Positions 35,201 to 43,179 of a stretch of 64,000 bases of DNA are shown here, piece after piece. Origin of the DNA: an uncultured Prevotellaceae bacterium (GTDB lineage: Bacteria; Bacteroidota; Bacteroidia; Bacteroidales; Bacteroidaceae); the NCBI GenBank assembly GCA_900319225.1, contig ONNV01000010.1, positions 1 to 64,000 of the forward strand, written 5' to 3'. The position numbers were made by a program, and so were the translations under genes. Below the pieces are notes generated by a model. It did not search any database. It saw nothing but the letters and a program-made list of their open reading frames with translations, and was not told the DNA's origin. Positions within the stretch are counted from its first letter, which is position 1; the number at the start of each line of letters is the position of its first letter.

Positions 35201-36817
35201 TACACTGTCACTGCGATAGGTAATAATACTTTCAACTCATTGGACTGGATTGAATCTGTATCTGTACCCGGCAGTGTAACAACCATTGGCAGGGGGGCAT
35301 TCCAGCAATGCTCAAAACTTAAGAAGGTAATCCTACATGAGGGACTTAAGACAATTGAAAGTGACTGTTTTGCATATTGCAGCGCGCTTGAAAGCATCAA
35401 GTTACCCTCAACACTGGAACAGATTGGCCGTTCAGCTTTTACCCGTAGCGGACTCAAATCTCTTGAAATACCGGAGTCTGTAACTAAGTTAGGAAGTAAC
35501 ATCACTCTTGACTGCAAGAACCTGACATCGCTCTCGGTCAAGTCCGGGAACACCAATTATGACAGCCGTAACAGGTGCAATGCCATCATCAACACTAAGA
35601 CCAACGTTCTGATTGAGGGTTGCCGCAACTCCAGGATACCTGATAATGTCATTGCCATCGGGCCTCACGCATTTGCCGGTGCCGATGGGCTCAAGAGCAT
35701 AGAAATCCCGTCATCGGTCAAGTATATTTTCTACAGAGCTTTCGCCTTCTGTCCGCTGGAGAAGATTGAGATTCCTGCTTCTGTAGAGTTGTTGGAGGAA
35801 CCCTTCTTTGGATGCGGAAAGATCAGATCCATCAAGGTTGACGAGGGTAACAAGTATTACTCCAGCCCTTCCGGCTGCAACGCCATAATATCAAGTGCTA
35901 AAGAATATCTGGTGGTTAAAGACAGCAAGGCATCAGAGTTGATGAAACTCTATTTTGATGGCTTATATTATGGGAACCAACCGCCCGGAAAGCTGGTGCT
36001 TGGATGCCGTAATACCGTCATACCGGAATCTTCCATATATACAATTGCCCGCCATTCATTCGCCTTTTGTGAGGGTCTTGAAAGGATTGACATTCCTGAT
36101 TGTGTAGATTATGTGGAGTCTAATGCATTCCTGGAGTGTCCGGACCTGAAAGAGATACATTTCCCCGCTTCAGTCAAAGAACTGGGCAAATCCGATTACT
36201 GTCCCAAACTTGAGACAATAACCATTGCTAAGGACAACCCTGTATACTATTGCCCTGACGGTTCCAATGCAGTGATTGAAAAAGAAAGCGACATACTGTT
36301 GATAGGATGTAACGGTACGGTCATACCTAAAACCGTCAAGGCTATAGATAGAGAGGCTTTTGCTCATTTGAGCGGATTGAAATCAATTGTAATACCCAAC
36401 TCCGTGGAGAGGATTTGCTACGATGCTTTCATGGATTGCGTAGGTCTTGAATCCGTCTCCATACCTAGGTCCGTAAAATATATAGGCATATATCACGCTG
36501 ATGGGGAGCCCAGCAAGTATGACACCAACATGAATGCCTTTACATACTGTCCCAACCTTAAAAAGATTACGGTTGCCGCACTCAATCCAGTATTTGACAG
36601 CCGTGGTGACTGCAACGCAATAATAGAATCCAAGACTAACACCCTTCTTGTTGGTTGTTCCGGTACCGATGAACCGGAAACCGTAAACCACATTTACGAC
36701 AGCGCCTATGATACAAACAAGGATAATCCCTGGAAACCTGATTACCTAAGTACAAAATGGGTATTCCCAGACGGAGACCTGAGTCACTCATATATAATAG
36801 GTGATCCCGACGACTGA
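32267..36817 (+). CDS. M56 BlaR1-like peptidase fused to a BspA-type leucine-rich repeat domain
   Basis: A 1516-residue protein. Membrane helices are near residues 3-25, 38-56, 136-157 and 314-331. Between helices 3 and 4 lies the M56 zinc peptidase, with HEKAH at 213-217 and the downstream ligand motif HEFQAD at 253-258. In BlaR1 this domain is cytoplasmic and everything after helix 4 faces outward. Here the outward part is not a penicillin-binding sensor but about 1150 residues of LRR_5 repeats (SVTSISPYAFNHAAEIKSV-like units of about 22 residues). Eight inserted modules of the type YDSRxxCNAIIET ... GC.NTVIP punctuate them. BspA-type repeats bind proteins or glycans. I infer a sensor whose ligand is recognised by the repeats and which relieves BlaI repression. 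No outer-membrane or secretion sorting signal is visible at the C-terminus. Confidence 0.88.
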   Translation: MNAFLIYMLKVAVLSALFIALYHLLLSRETFHRTNRVILVSSLVLSYILPFAVITVHREGAPTRMVEITTGNKVEEPADEPYQPVITSGSVYSSAPREETVQPVQTQNLSQVIEVSTKPDTPMPVVKQHKPIQIDWWKVLAGVYLIGLLAVLIYRILCTYKVVRIIRKADVVEKNPDFTLVRTRQSTHPFSWMRYIVLPWEGKAAGQTPILDHEKAHLAHHHSLELLWTDLLSALQWFNPALLLFRRDLYSIHEFQADADVLSKGYDRKQYQYLMLDCATDKSELRAVNTFRKSTLEGRIDMINRKRSTGSSILKVAYIPVLLLLSLGAFAETVYDGSPDETIEVDNYVRIDGLWYKFKGNQVRVVSRKTRHDYPAHIVIPDTIIYKSVKYPVTSISPYAFNHAAEIKSVSIPSTVKEIERDVFCGCTGLEKVNIPQSVKKIGDYAFMDCSSLKSIIIPASVKTIGSSVFTWSGLESVTVDKKNKFYDSRDNCNAIIETATNTLVYGTASTVIPKSVTAIGPEAFDGMSSLKSIVIPKKLTQIRERAFRGCTALESIELPESVKELGYGCFMESGIKNITINGNVEGLSNAFAINKSLESITFGPRATVIEIPNLAPELKNLYIPATVREIILRGSAMERNIESITVDKANPVYDSREDCNAIIETKTDILILGCANTVIPGTVTAIAQNAFSGTKIKEINIPASVTSITYSPYSIEDVFASYCPELERITVDPANPKYDSREDCNAIIETRYNNLVAACKTTVIPATVRSISSFAFRNLKGLKEIVIPDGVTTIKPQAFMGCSDLEKITIGAGIISLTGKDDPGIINLPNLKEIKVSPGNKVYDSRNDCNAVIETATGRLILGCANTVVPDGVTTITGGAFRNNTQLTELRLPASVNTIEDDAFYNCSNLREINLENVTNRGERAFEACRFFSGRVDSIGGYMTFRLVENEATLIDFSQKPPKEIIIPGSFIYSGKEYTVTAIGNNTFNSLDWIESVSVPGSVTTIGRGAFQQCSKLKKVILHEGLKTIESDCFAYCSALESIKLPSTLEQIGRSAFTRSGLKSLEIPESVTKLGSNITLDCKNLTSLSVKSGNTNYDSRNRCNAIINTKTNVLIEGCRNSRIPDNVIAIGPHAFAGADGLKSIEIPSSVKYIFYRAFAFCPLEKIEIPASVELLEEPFFGCGKIRSIKVDEGNKYYSSPSGCNAIISSAKEYLVVKDSKASELMKLYFDGLYYGNQPPGKLVLGCRNTVIPESSIYTIARHSFAFCEGLERIDIPDCVDYVESNAFLECPDLKEIHFPASVKELGKSDYCPKLETITIAKDNPVYYCPDGSNAVIEKESDILLIGCNGTVIPKTVKAIDREAFAHLSGLKSIVIPNSVERICYDAFMDCVGLESVSIPRSVKYIGIYHADGEPSKYDTNMNAFTYCPNLKKITVAALNPVFDSRGDCNAIIESKTNTLLVGCSGTDEPETVNHIYDSAYDTNKDNPWKPDYLSTKWVFPDGDLSHSYIIGDPDD

Positions 36818-36834
36818 TAACGGACAAGAAGGGG

Positions 36835-36951
36835 CACAAAAGGGACGGTTGACTTCGTCGAGCTAAACCTTCTATCTGTGCCCTTTTGTGTTTTTTCTGG
36901 AAATAGAGCATTTTTTTTTTAAAGGGCACAGATAGAACCGTCCCTTTTGTG
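36835..36951. repeat. GGGACGGTT-core palindromic element, copy B
   Basis: The outer 16-bp perfect inverted repeat (36835-36850 with 36936-36951) contains the core. An inner perfect 16-bp repeat (36871-36886 with 36920-36935) carries the TATCTGTGCCC word seen in copy A. The left half has a 20-base insertion between them; the centre is T-rich. The element ends exactly where the metK -7 box begins and may end transcription of the M56-LRR gene. Confidence 0.7.
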
Positions 36952-36959
36952 TATCTTTG
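36952..36959 (+). promoter_or_regulatory. -7 promoter box of metK
   Basis: TATCTTTG, a full match, immediately after element copy B. The element therefore supplies whatever serves as the -33 region. Transcription would start near 36965 and give a leader of about 150 bases that holds the riboswitch candidate. Confidence 0.6.
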
Positions 36960-36967
36960 CAGCGGAC

Positions 36968-37040
36968 AATGTGGAAAGATTTGCGGACCTTAGGGTTCCG
37001 GACAGCTTGCAACCACACAAAAAAATGCTAAAAGTCAATC
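36968..37040 (+). promoter_or_regulatory. Candidate SAM-II/SAM-V-type riboswitch, long-loop form
   Basis: A leader before metK with the SAM-II-like order. P1 strand TGTGG (36970-36974), loop segment AAAGATTT, an inserted hairpin (CGGACC ... GGTTCCG, about 36984-37000), conserved TTGCAA (37007-37012), P1 partner CCACA (37013-37017), an A-run and ATGCTAAAAG (37025-37034). SAM-II and SAM-V share the GATTT, TTGCAA and GCTAAAA blocks in an H-type pseudoknot; the extra hairpin in loop 1 would be the long-loop variant. Alternative pairings are GCGGAC 36983-36988 with GTCCGC 37078-37083, and AAAAGTC 37030-37036 with GACTTTT 37096-37102. They could switch off metK expression when SAM is abundant. Confidence 0.65.
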
Positions 37041-37114
37041 ATTTATGAGACACTTTGCATGGAGTTGCAGCCCCTTTGTCCGCTTAAGACATTGGGACTT
37101 TTTATTTTTATATA

Positions 37115-38410
37115 ATGGCTTATTTATTCACATCCGAATCGGTGTCCGAGGGACACCCTGACAAGGTAGCGGACCAGATATCCGATGCCGTCGTTGACGA
37201 ACTTCTGGCCTTTGACCCGGACTCAAAGGTAGCATGTGAGACCCTTGTCACCACCGGACAGGTGGTGCTTGCAGGTGAGGTAAAATCCAAGGCATACGTA
37301 GACCTGCAGGATATAGCCCGCCAAGTGATTAACCGTATAGGCTACACCCGCGCAGAGTACAAGTTTGACGGAGACTCATGCGGTGTATTCAGTGCCATAC
37401 ATGAGCAGAGTGCCGATATCAACCGTGGCGTTGAGCGCGAGGACCCTGAGAACCAGGGCGCCGGCGACCAGGGCATGATGTTCGGTTATGCCACAAATGA
37501 GACCGATGAGTACATGCCTGTATCACTGGCCCTGTCACACCGCATCCTGCGTGTACTGGCCGATATACGCCGTGAGGGCAAGCAGATGACCTATCTGCGT
37601 CCCGACTCCAAGAGCCAGGTGACCGTTGAGTATAATGATAACGGCAAGCCCGTACGTATAGATACAATCGTGGTTTCAACCCAGCATGATGATTTCATTG
37701 CACCTGATAACGCCACAGTCCAGGCTCAGCTTGAGGCTGACAGCAAGATGCTCGCTCAGATTGAGGCCGACGTAAAGAACATACTCATACCGCGCGTCAT
37801 CAGCACAATCACATCGGACAAGGTTAAGGCACTGTTCAATGACAGCATCAAATACTTTGTGAATCCTACCGGCAAGTTCGTGATTGGCGGCCCCCATGGT
37901 GACACCGGTCTTACAGGACGTAAGATAATTGTCGATACCTACGGAGGCAAGGGTGCCCACGGCGGCGGCGCATTCAGCGGCAAGGACCCCAGCAAGGTAG
38001 ACCGCAGTGCCGCATACGCAACACGTCACATTGCCAAGAACCTGGTTGCTGCAGGTGTGGCCGATGAGGTGCTGGTTCAGGTTTCATACGCCATTGGCGT
38101 GGCCAAGCCCATCAACATCTTTGTAAACACCTACGGAACAAGTCACGTAAAGCAGTCTGACGCCAAAATTGCAAACATTGTGGGCAGTCTGTTTGACATG
38201 CGCCCCAAGGCCATTGAGAACCGCCTCAAGCTGCGTAACCCCATCTACAGTGAGACTGCAGCCTACGGTCACATGGGCCGTGAGCCGCAGATTGTGACCA
38301 AGGTGTTCAAGTCACACTATCAGCCCGCCAAGACAATGGAGGTAGAGCTGTTCACATGGGAAAAACTGGATTACGTAGATAAGATCAAGGCTGCTTTTGA
38401 CCTTGATTGA
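37115..38410 (+). CDS. metK: S-adenosylmethionine synthetase
   Basis: A 431-residue enzyme that makes SAM from methionine and ATP. The signature [12 protein letters not shown] is at about residues 112-123. The N-terminal [17 protein letters not shown] carries the ATP-binding histidine and [16 protein letters not shown] is the phosphate loop. As in other Bacteroidetes forms it is about 45 residues longer than E. coli MetK, mainly through the insert near residues 170-225. A single-gene unit: SAM-sensing leader upstream, intrinsic terminator downstream. The product is consumed by several enzymes encoded in this window (QueA, MiaB, radical SAM protein, methyltransferases). Confidence 0.97.
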   Translation: MAYLFTSESVSEGHPDKVADQISDAVVDELLAFDPDSKVACETLVTTGQVVLAGEVKSKAYVDLQDIARQVINRIGYTRAEYKFDGDSCGVFSAIHEQSADINRGVEREDPENQGAGDQGMMFGYATNETDEYMPVSLALSHRILRVLADIRREGKQMTYLRPDSKSQVTVEYNDNGKPVRIDTIVVSTQHDDFIAPDNATVQAQLEADSKMLAQIEADVKNILIPRVISTITSDKVKALFNDSIKYFVNPTGKFVIGGPHGDTGLTGRKIIVDTYGGKGAHGGGAFSGKDPSKVDRSAAYATRHIAKNLVAAGVADEVLVQVSYAIGVAKPINIFVNTYGTSHVKQSDAKIANIVGSLFDMRPKAIENRLKLRNPIYSETAAYGHMGREPQIVTKVFKSHYQPAKTMEVELFTWEKLDYVDKIKAAFDLD

Positions 38411-38444
38411 ACAAAAGGAATTTGTTAAAAAACTCCAAAACATG

Positions 38445-38476
38445 ACCGGCAAGAATTAACTCTTGCCGGTTTTTTT
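38445..38476 (+). terminator. Intrinsic terminator of metK
   Basis: ACCGGCAAGA (38445-38454) and TCTTGCCGGT (38461-38470) form a perfect 10-bp stem around a 6-base loop, followed by six T. The 150 bases after it, up to the end of the convergent transglycosylase gene, hold one small hairpin (CCGG..CCGG near 38535) and no gene. Confidence 0.9.
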
Positions 38477-38621
38477 GATATTACCGGTACATGCAAACAA
38501 CATTAAGTCTCGATATAACTTATAAAAAGGACCCGGAGGAATCCGGTTAAGTGATTTAGTTGGAAGAATTATTCTTGGAGAAAGGTTGGCCGTGAGGTTA
38601 GCCTTTCTTCGCGTTTTTAAG

Positions 38622-39545
38622 TCACTTTACCCAAGCCTCACTGTGGGCTTTAGTCTTGGAAGGATTGTAGTACTCGGCCTTTACATCGGGAATATCAACA
38701 TAATAGGTACGGTGTGACTTGTTGTTGAGTTTGGATTCACGCAGCCAGAGGTTGGCACGCTTAAGGTCGGCATAGGTGATACCGTTCTTCTCGGCAAATG
38801 CGACCAGGTCATCGACCGGATCAGTAACCTTTATCTGTTTCTTGATGGGGATATAGGGATACAGGTCCTCACACTTAAAGCTGAATCCGAACTTGGAGGG
38901 GTCCTCAAACATCATCTTGACGGCAAGCAGACGGAACATATATCGGGAAGTCTCGTCAACAAGCCACATGTCAAGTGCGTCTTTCTGATGCTGCATCTCG
39001 ATGCGGCGGTCCATTCCCTGCTGGCCTCCGTTATAACTGGCAGCCACGGTCATCCAGTTGCCGTATTTGCTGTATGCCTCCTTGAGGAATCGGCATGCAG
39101 CCTCAGTTGCCTTATAGGTGTTGTAACGCTCATCAATGTTTGAGTTCACCTCAAGACCGTATTCACGTCCCGTACTCTGGGTGAACTGCCACAACCCAGC
39201 TGCACCGGCACCGGACTGGGCCTGCGGATCCAGGTTGCTCTCAATCACCATCAGGTATTTAAGGTCATCAGGAATACCCATACGCTCCAGTATCGGTTCA
39301 ATCTGAGGGAAATACTTGTTGGCCCTCTTTATCATGAGGGTGGACATGTTATGCGAGTAGGTGAAGGCAATCAGTTCACGGTCCATACGCTCCCTAAGGT
39401 CAGCACGGTCCAGTTTTATCGTCTGCCCGGCAAACTCCACACTCTCCGGGACAGGTATCACGCTGTTCACTGACTGGGATGACGCAGCGGCAAAAAATCC
39501 CTGCACAAGAAGTACTGTAGCCGCAAAAAGGGTCCTGATTCTCAT
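38622..39545 (-). CDS. Lytic murein transglycosylase, MltD-like
   Basis: A 307-residue exported protein with an N-terminal signal peptide (hydrophobic core LFAATVLLVQGFFAAA). It has an SLT catalytic domain, with the catalytic glutamate E102 in MVIESNLDPQAQSGAGAAGLWQFT, GAAGLWQFT at 114-122 and ATEAACRFLKEAY. Such enzymes cut the glycan strands of peptidoglycan to form 1,6-anhydro-muramyl ends. The C-terminal region (VDDLVAFAEKNGITYADLKRANLWL) looks like a LysM-type or degenerate LysM fold for glycan binding. Promoter box on the minus strand at 39574-39581. Confidence 0.9.
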   Translation of the reverse strand: MRIRTLFAATVLLVQGFFAAASSQSVNSVIPVPESVEFAGQTIKLDRADLRERMDRELIAFTYSHNMSTLMIKRANKYFPQIEPILERMGIPDDLKYLMVIESNLDPQAQSGAGAAGLWQFTQSTGREYGLEVNSNIDERYNTYKATEAACRFLKEAYSKYGNWMTVAASYNGGQQGMDRRIEMQHQKDALDMWLVDETSRYMFRLLAVKMMFEDPSKFGFSFKCEDLYPYIPIKKQIKVTDPVDDLVAFAEKNGITYADLKRANLWLRESKLNNKSHRTYYVDIPDVKAEYYNPSKTKAHSEAWVK

Positions 39546-39573
39546 AAAAACTGCCTGATTTTTAGTTGACGTG

Positions 39574-39657
39574 CAAATTTAACCCCTTTTTTGCACATTA
39601 AAATGTGCCTGCTAAGAAAATAGGCCTATATTTGCACCCAGAGCTGCCTGAGGCAGC
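39574..39657. promoter_or_regulatory. Divergent promoters with a central palindrome
   Basis: The minus-strand -7 box TAAATTTG (39574-39581) serves the transglycosylase gene and the plus-strand box TATATTTG (39627-39634) the lipoprotein gene. Between them GCACATT/AATGTGC (39593-39608) is a near-perfect palindrome that could be a shared regulator site. A hairpin GCTGCC/GGCAGC (39643-39657) lies in the plus-strand leader. Confidence 0.5.
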
Positions 39658-39694
39658 GATTTAATAGTATTCCTTTTTCAATTATTTGACCTGT

Positions 39695-40756
39695 ATGAGA
39701 TTCTCTTTTGAAAGCATTGCCCTTGCCTTGATGGTTACATCTTGTTCTCCCCGTGTTATTACATCTTTCCAGAAAGTGTATACCCCTTCACTGCCAACGT
39801 CTGAGGAAGTGGTAGTAATTGAAACTACCGATCCGTCCAAAGCTCAGGGTGAATTCCTGGGGCAGATCAAGATTACTGATACGGGATTCACCGCCACAAG
39901 CAACGGTACATACAGCCAAGTGGTCAACCTGGCCAAATATGAGACTTGGAAAGCAGGCGGAAACCTGATGATCATCAACCAGCACCAACTTCCCGATGCA
40001 TGGTCAACCATACACAGGATCAACGCCCTTGCATTCAAGACCGACACCATAGACGTCCCAACATCAACTTACTTCTATGCTAATGATCCCAGCATCCAAT
40101 ATCAGATGGCCAGCAATTCTAACCCTACAGTCAAACTCCAGGAACCCGAAGTTATAGCCAGGATATATGCAGGTGCCGGAAAAAGGACCAACAAAATTTC
40201 TCCTGACCTGGATGCCGCATCAAGGGTCCATATCAAGAGACTTCTGAGCGGTGTATTGTATGGTACGGATATCACATACTTTGCTGAGACCGGATATGGG
40301 TTGGGTGGCCGATTCCAGGTTCTCCACTCATCGACTTCAGAGTATGGATATTTAGTAAAGGAAGATAACACCCATGATGAAGGAATTATTGATGAGACCA
40401 TTAACTTAACGTTCATCGGCCCTATCTTAAGCGGCAGATCTATCTCCGCAAATGAGAAACATATATTTTTGGCCACAATTGGTATAGGTGTACTGCGCTA
40501 TGTAGACACTACCACTTTCAAGGATCTGAGGGAACAGAAAAGGGGCAATTCATTAGGACTCACCTATGACCTGGCATATGCTTTCAACATGACTGACAAA
40601 CTCTCTTTGGGTGCTGACTTGAACTATACCACAGGAATGCTTAAGAACCTAGTTTATGAACATGACGGCAAGACTGAGGGCGTCACTCTTGACGAAGACC
40701 ACTGGGAGGGCCTTTCACATCTGAGTCTGTCTGTCTCCCTGAGCTACACTTTCTGA
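39695..40756 (+). CDS. Lipoprotein with barrel-like C-terminal half, unknown function
   Basis: I do not recognise a named family. The 353-residue protein starts MRFSFESIALALMVTSCSPR, a lipoprotein signal with the acylated C17. Residues 30-120 form a small alpha/beta domain (EEVVVIETTDPSKAQGEFLG, then QVVNLAKYETWKAGGNLMII), whose pattern recalls RcsF/YbjQ-like folds. The second half has alternating hydrophobic strands and ends in LSLSVSLSYTF, the aromatic ending of outer-membrane beta-barrels. A TTG three codons upstream is possible but ATG is preferred. A stand-alone gene with its own promoter; surface or periplasmic location is inferred. Confidence 0.7.
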   Translation: MRFSFESIALALMVTSCSPRVITSFQKVYTPSLPTSEEVVVIETTDPSKAQGEFLGQIKITDTGFTATSNGTYSQVVNLAKYETWKAGGNLMIINQHQLPDAWSTIHRINALAFKTDTIDVPTSTYFYANDPSIQYQMASNSNPTVKLQEPEVIARIYAGAGKRTNKISPDLDAASRVHIKRLLSGVLYGTDITYFAETGYGLGGRFQVLHSSTSEYGYLVKEDNTHDEGIIDETINLTFIGPILSGRSISANEKHIFLATIGIGVLRYVDTTTFKDLREQKRGNSLGLTYDLAYAFNMTDKLSLGADLNYTTGMLKNLVYEHDGKTEGVTLDEDHWEGLSHLSLSVSLSYTF

Positions 40757-40789
40757 ACACGTAAAAGACTATATTCCGATTATTTGTAT

Positions 40790-40797
40790 TAATTTTG
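40790..40797 (+). promoter_or_regulatory. -7 promoter box of the GH31 pair
   Basis: TAATTTTG is a full match, 33 bases before ATG 40830. The two GH31 genes behind it are one base apart and end at the terminator at 45568. Confidence 0.55.
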
Positions 40798-40829
40798 CCC
40801 ATATTAAAGTTAACTAACCAACTTTCAAT

Positions 40830-43178
40830 ATGAGGCTTACTAAATCACTTTGTCTTTTTTCAATTAACTGTATCCTGCTTACAGCTACTTCAAGTTGCGC
40901 AGATACTGAGTATAAAGAACTTGAGAACGGTATCGCTCTCTCATCGGCCTACGGTAGGCTTACGGTCACTGTTCCGGCTTCTGGTTCCATCCGCGTGCAA
41001 TGTGTACCTGACGGAGTTGAACTACCTGAGCTTGAGAATCTGATCTATACGGAACAGCTCCAGCCTGACTGCAAGGTAAATATCACAAAGAACGGCTATA
41101 AAGTCACTCTCATGCCCGATAAGGGTAACCTGGGTGTTCGTATCAACCCTCGTAAAGGAGAGCTCACATTTATAGATAGTCAGGGAAACACCGTTTTGGA
41201 AACCGTACCCATGTCTCCTATTCTGGTCACTGAAACCAAGCCGTTGAACTATCTTTCCGTAAGACAGTCATTCGTTACCGAACCTGATGAGTTCCTGTTC
41301 GGCACCGGACAGTTCCAGGACGGCTACCTGAATATACGCGGACTGACCCGCCGTCTGACACAGGTCAACACCCAGATTTCTATCCCCATGATAATATCCA
41401 ACAAGGGATACGGAATACTGTGGAACAACTATGGTCTGACAGAATTCAACCCGTCAGACTATGTGGTTGAACTACAGCAGGGAGGATCTGACGGCACATC
41501 AGTTACTGTAAATGCAACCGGTACCGCAGGTAACGTGCGTGAGCGCCGTTTCTTCAACGATTTCAGCGGTGAAATAGAGGTTAAGGAGAGCGGTGACTAC
41601 TCAATACTTCTGGATGTTGGCCAGTCCATGGCCCGCAAGCATCTGCTTACCATTGACGGCGATACCGTAATCAATGCCAACAACACATGGCTGCCGCCCA
41701 CATCATCGGCCATAACACATCTGGACAAAGGTACGCATAAGATCTTTGTAAGCGGATCTCGCGGTGACAAGCCGTCAGTAGGCGTACGCAAGGTGACAGA
41801 TGTTACCACATTCCTATCGCCCGTAGCCGTGGCACTTGACTACACCGTATTTGCCGGCACAGCCGATGAGATAATCAGTTCTTACCGCAACCTGACCGGT
41901 AAGGTTCCGCAGATGCCTGACTGGGCGTTCGGTTACATTCACTGCCGCGAGCGTTATGACAGCCAGAAGGAACTCCTGGAGAACGCCCATCGTCTTAATG
42001 ATGAGGGCTACAAGACCAGCGTGATAGTACAGGACTGGCAGTGGTGGGGCAAGTACGGCTGGAACGCCATGAAGTTTGATGAGGGCAAGTACCCCAACCC
42101 CAAGGCCATGACCGATGAGCTGCACAAGATGGATATGAAACTGATGCTCTCCGTCTGGTCCAAGATAGACAAGAACAGTGAGGTGGGCCGCCAGATGAAT
42201 GCTGCAGGCTATTACATTGACGGCACGGACTGGATAGATTTCTTCAACCCCAAGGCCGCAGATGCCTATTGGAAGAACTTCAGTGAGAAACTGCTGCCCA
42301 CCGGCATTGACGCATGGTGGCAGGATGCTACCGAGCCGGAGAACGATGACCTGAAAGGACGTATGGTGGCAGGAGGTAAGGTTCCGGGTGAATTCTACCG
42401 CAACGCCTACCCCAACATGGTAAACCACACCGTCTATAACGGCCTTAAGAAGGATCAGCCCGATCGTGATCCCATGATACTTACCCGCAGCGGATTCATC
42501 GGCATACAGCGTTACGGTGCCATCAACTGGTCCGGTGATGTGGGCAATGACTGGGAAACCCTGCGTCGCCAGATTGCAGGAGGCCTTAACCTGATGGCTA
42601 CCGGACAGCCCTGGTGGACATATGATGCAGGCGGATTCTTCCGTCCAAACAACCAATATACTGACCCTGACTATCAGGAACGTATGATGCGCTGGATCCA
42701 GACTTCAGTCTTCCTGCCGTTCATGCGCGTTCACGGCTACATGAGCCGCACCGAGCCCTGGAACTACTCTGAGGAGACACAGCAGAACTTCCGCAAGCAG
42801 ATAAACCTGCGCTACAAGCTTCAGCCGTATATCCTGGAGTGCGCCCGCAGAGTGAGTGAAGAGAACTACACCATGATGCGTCCTCTGGTATTTGACTACC
42901 CTGATGATACAGAGGCCCTTAAGCAGCAGACAGAATTCATGTTCGGTCCGGCACTGCTGGTATGCCCGGTAACTGAGCCCGGCATAAAGACCATGCGCGT
43001 ATATCTGCCGGACAGCGAGCAGGAATGGGTCTCATTCAATGCCTTGGTGAATGCATCAGAGAAAGGCATCATGATCAAGCCCTATGTCTATAAGGGGGGT
43101 ACTTACGTTGATGTTGAAGTATCTAAGGACTGCATACCCGTATTTGAAAAAGCTGATCACATTATAGAATTGAAATAA
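40830..43178 (+). CDS. GH31 glycosidase lipoprotein with PA14-like insert
   Basis: A 782-residue glycoside hydrolase of family 31, which cleaves alpha-glucosyl or alpha-xylosyl linkages by a retaining mechanism. The signal ends in LTATSSCADTE, a lipobox, so it is probably anchored at the outer or inner membrane facing out. The catalytic nucleophile is D499 in AWWQDATEPE and the acid/base is D570 in NWSGDVGND. Residues 230-325 (ERRFFNDFSGEIEVKESGDY onwards) form a PA14-like insert in the N-terminal part, as in Bacteroides alpha-xylosidases. The DxTEP nucleophile context favours an alpha-xylosidase-type subfamily over starch alpha-glucosidases. No SusC/SusD pair is nearby. Confidence 0.9.
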   Translation: MRLTKSLCLFSINCILLTATSSCADTEYKELENGIALSSAYGRLTVTVPASGSIRVQCVPDGVELPELENLIYTEQLQPDCKVNITKNGYKVTLMPDKGNLGVRINPRKGELTFIDSQGNTVLETVPMSPILVTETKPLNYLSVRQSFVTEPDEFLFGTGQFQDGYLNIRGLTRRLTQVNTQISIPMIISNKGYGILWNNYGLTEFNPSDYVVELQQGGSDGTSVTVNATGTAGNVRERRFFNDFSGEIEVKESGDYSILLDVGQSMARKHLLTIDGDTVINANNTWLPPTSSAITHLDKGTHKIFVSGSRGDKPSVGVRKVTDVTTFLSPVAVALDYTVFAGTADEIISSYRNLTGKVPQMPDWAFGYIHCRERYDSQKELLENAHRLNDEGYKTSVIVQDWQWWGKYGWNAMKFDEGKYPNPKAMTDELHKMDMKLMLSVWSKIDKNSEVGRQMNAAGYYIDGTDWIDFFNPKAADAYWKNFSEKLLPTGIDAWWQDATEPENDDLKGRMVAGGKVPGEFYRNAYPNMVNHTVYNGLKKDQPDRDPMILTRSGFIGIQRYGAINWSGDVGNDWETLRRQIAGGLNLMATGQPWWTYDAGGFFRPNNQYTDPDYQERMMRWIQTSVFLPFMRVHGYMSRTEPWNYSEETQQNFRKQINLRYKLQPYILECARRVSEENYTMMRPLVFDYPDDTEALKQQTEFMFGPALLVCPVTEPGIKTMRVYLPDSEQEWVSFNALVNASEKGIMIKPYVYKGGTYVDVEVSKDCIPVFEKADHIIELK

Positions 43179-43179
43179 T

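Noticed and set aside
31914-36817. Beta-lactam resistance operon
   Set aside because: BlaI and an M56 peptidase are present, but the sensor half is not a penicillin-binding domain and no beta-lactamase or PBP2a gene follows.
36961-37114. SAM-I, SAM-III or T-box leader
   Set aside because: The conserved cores of those classes are not visible; the blocks present fit only the SAM-II/SAM-V type.
39388-39405. The 14-mer CTGACCTTAGGGAG of the tandem repeats (31.6 kb) also occurs, in reverse complement, inside the lytic transglycosylase gene
   Set aside because: In the gene it encodes ordinary residues (ADLRE) and lacks the second arm of the hairpin. Probably chance, although a 14-base match is unlikely enough to deserve a genome search.
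42309-42500. Repeat-like similarity between the two GH31 genes
   Set aside because: The similarity is at protein level around the catalytic sites, as expected for two members of one family. It is not a recent DNA duplication, since the DNA differs throughout and one gene has an insert.
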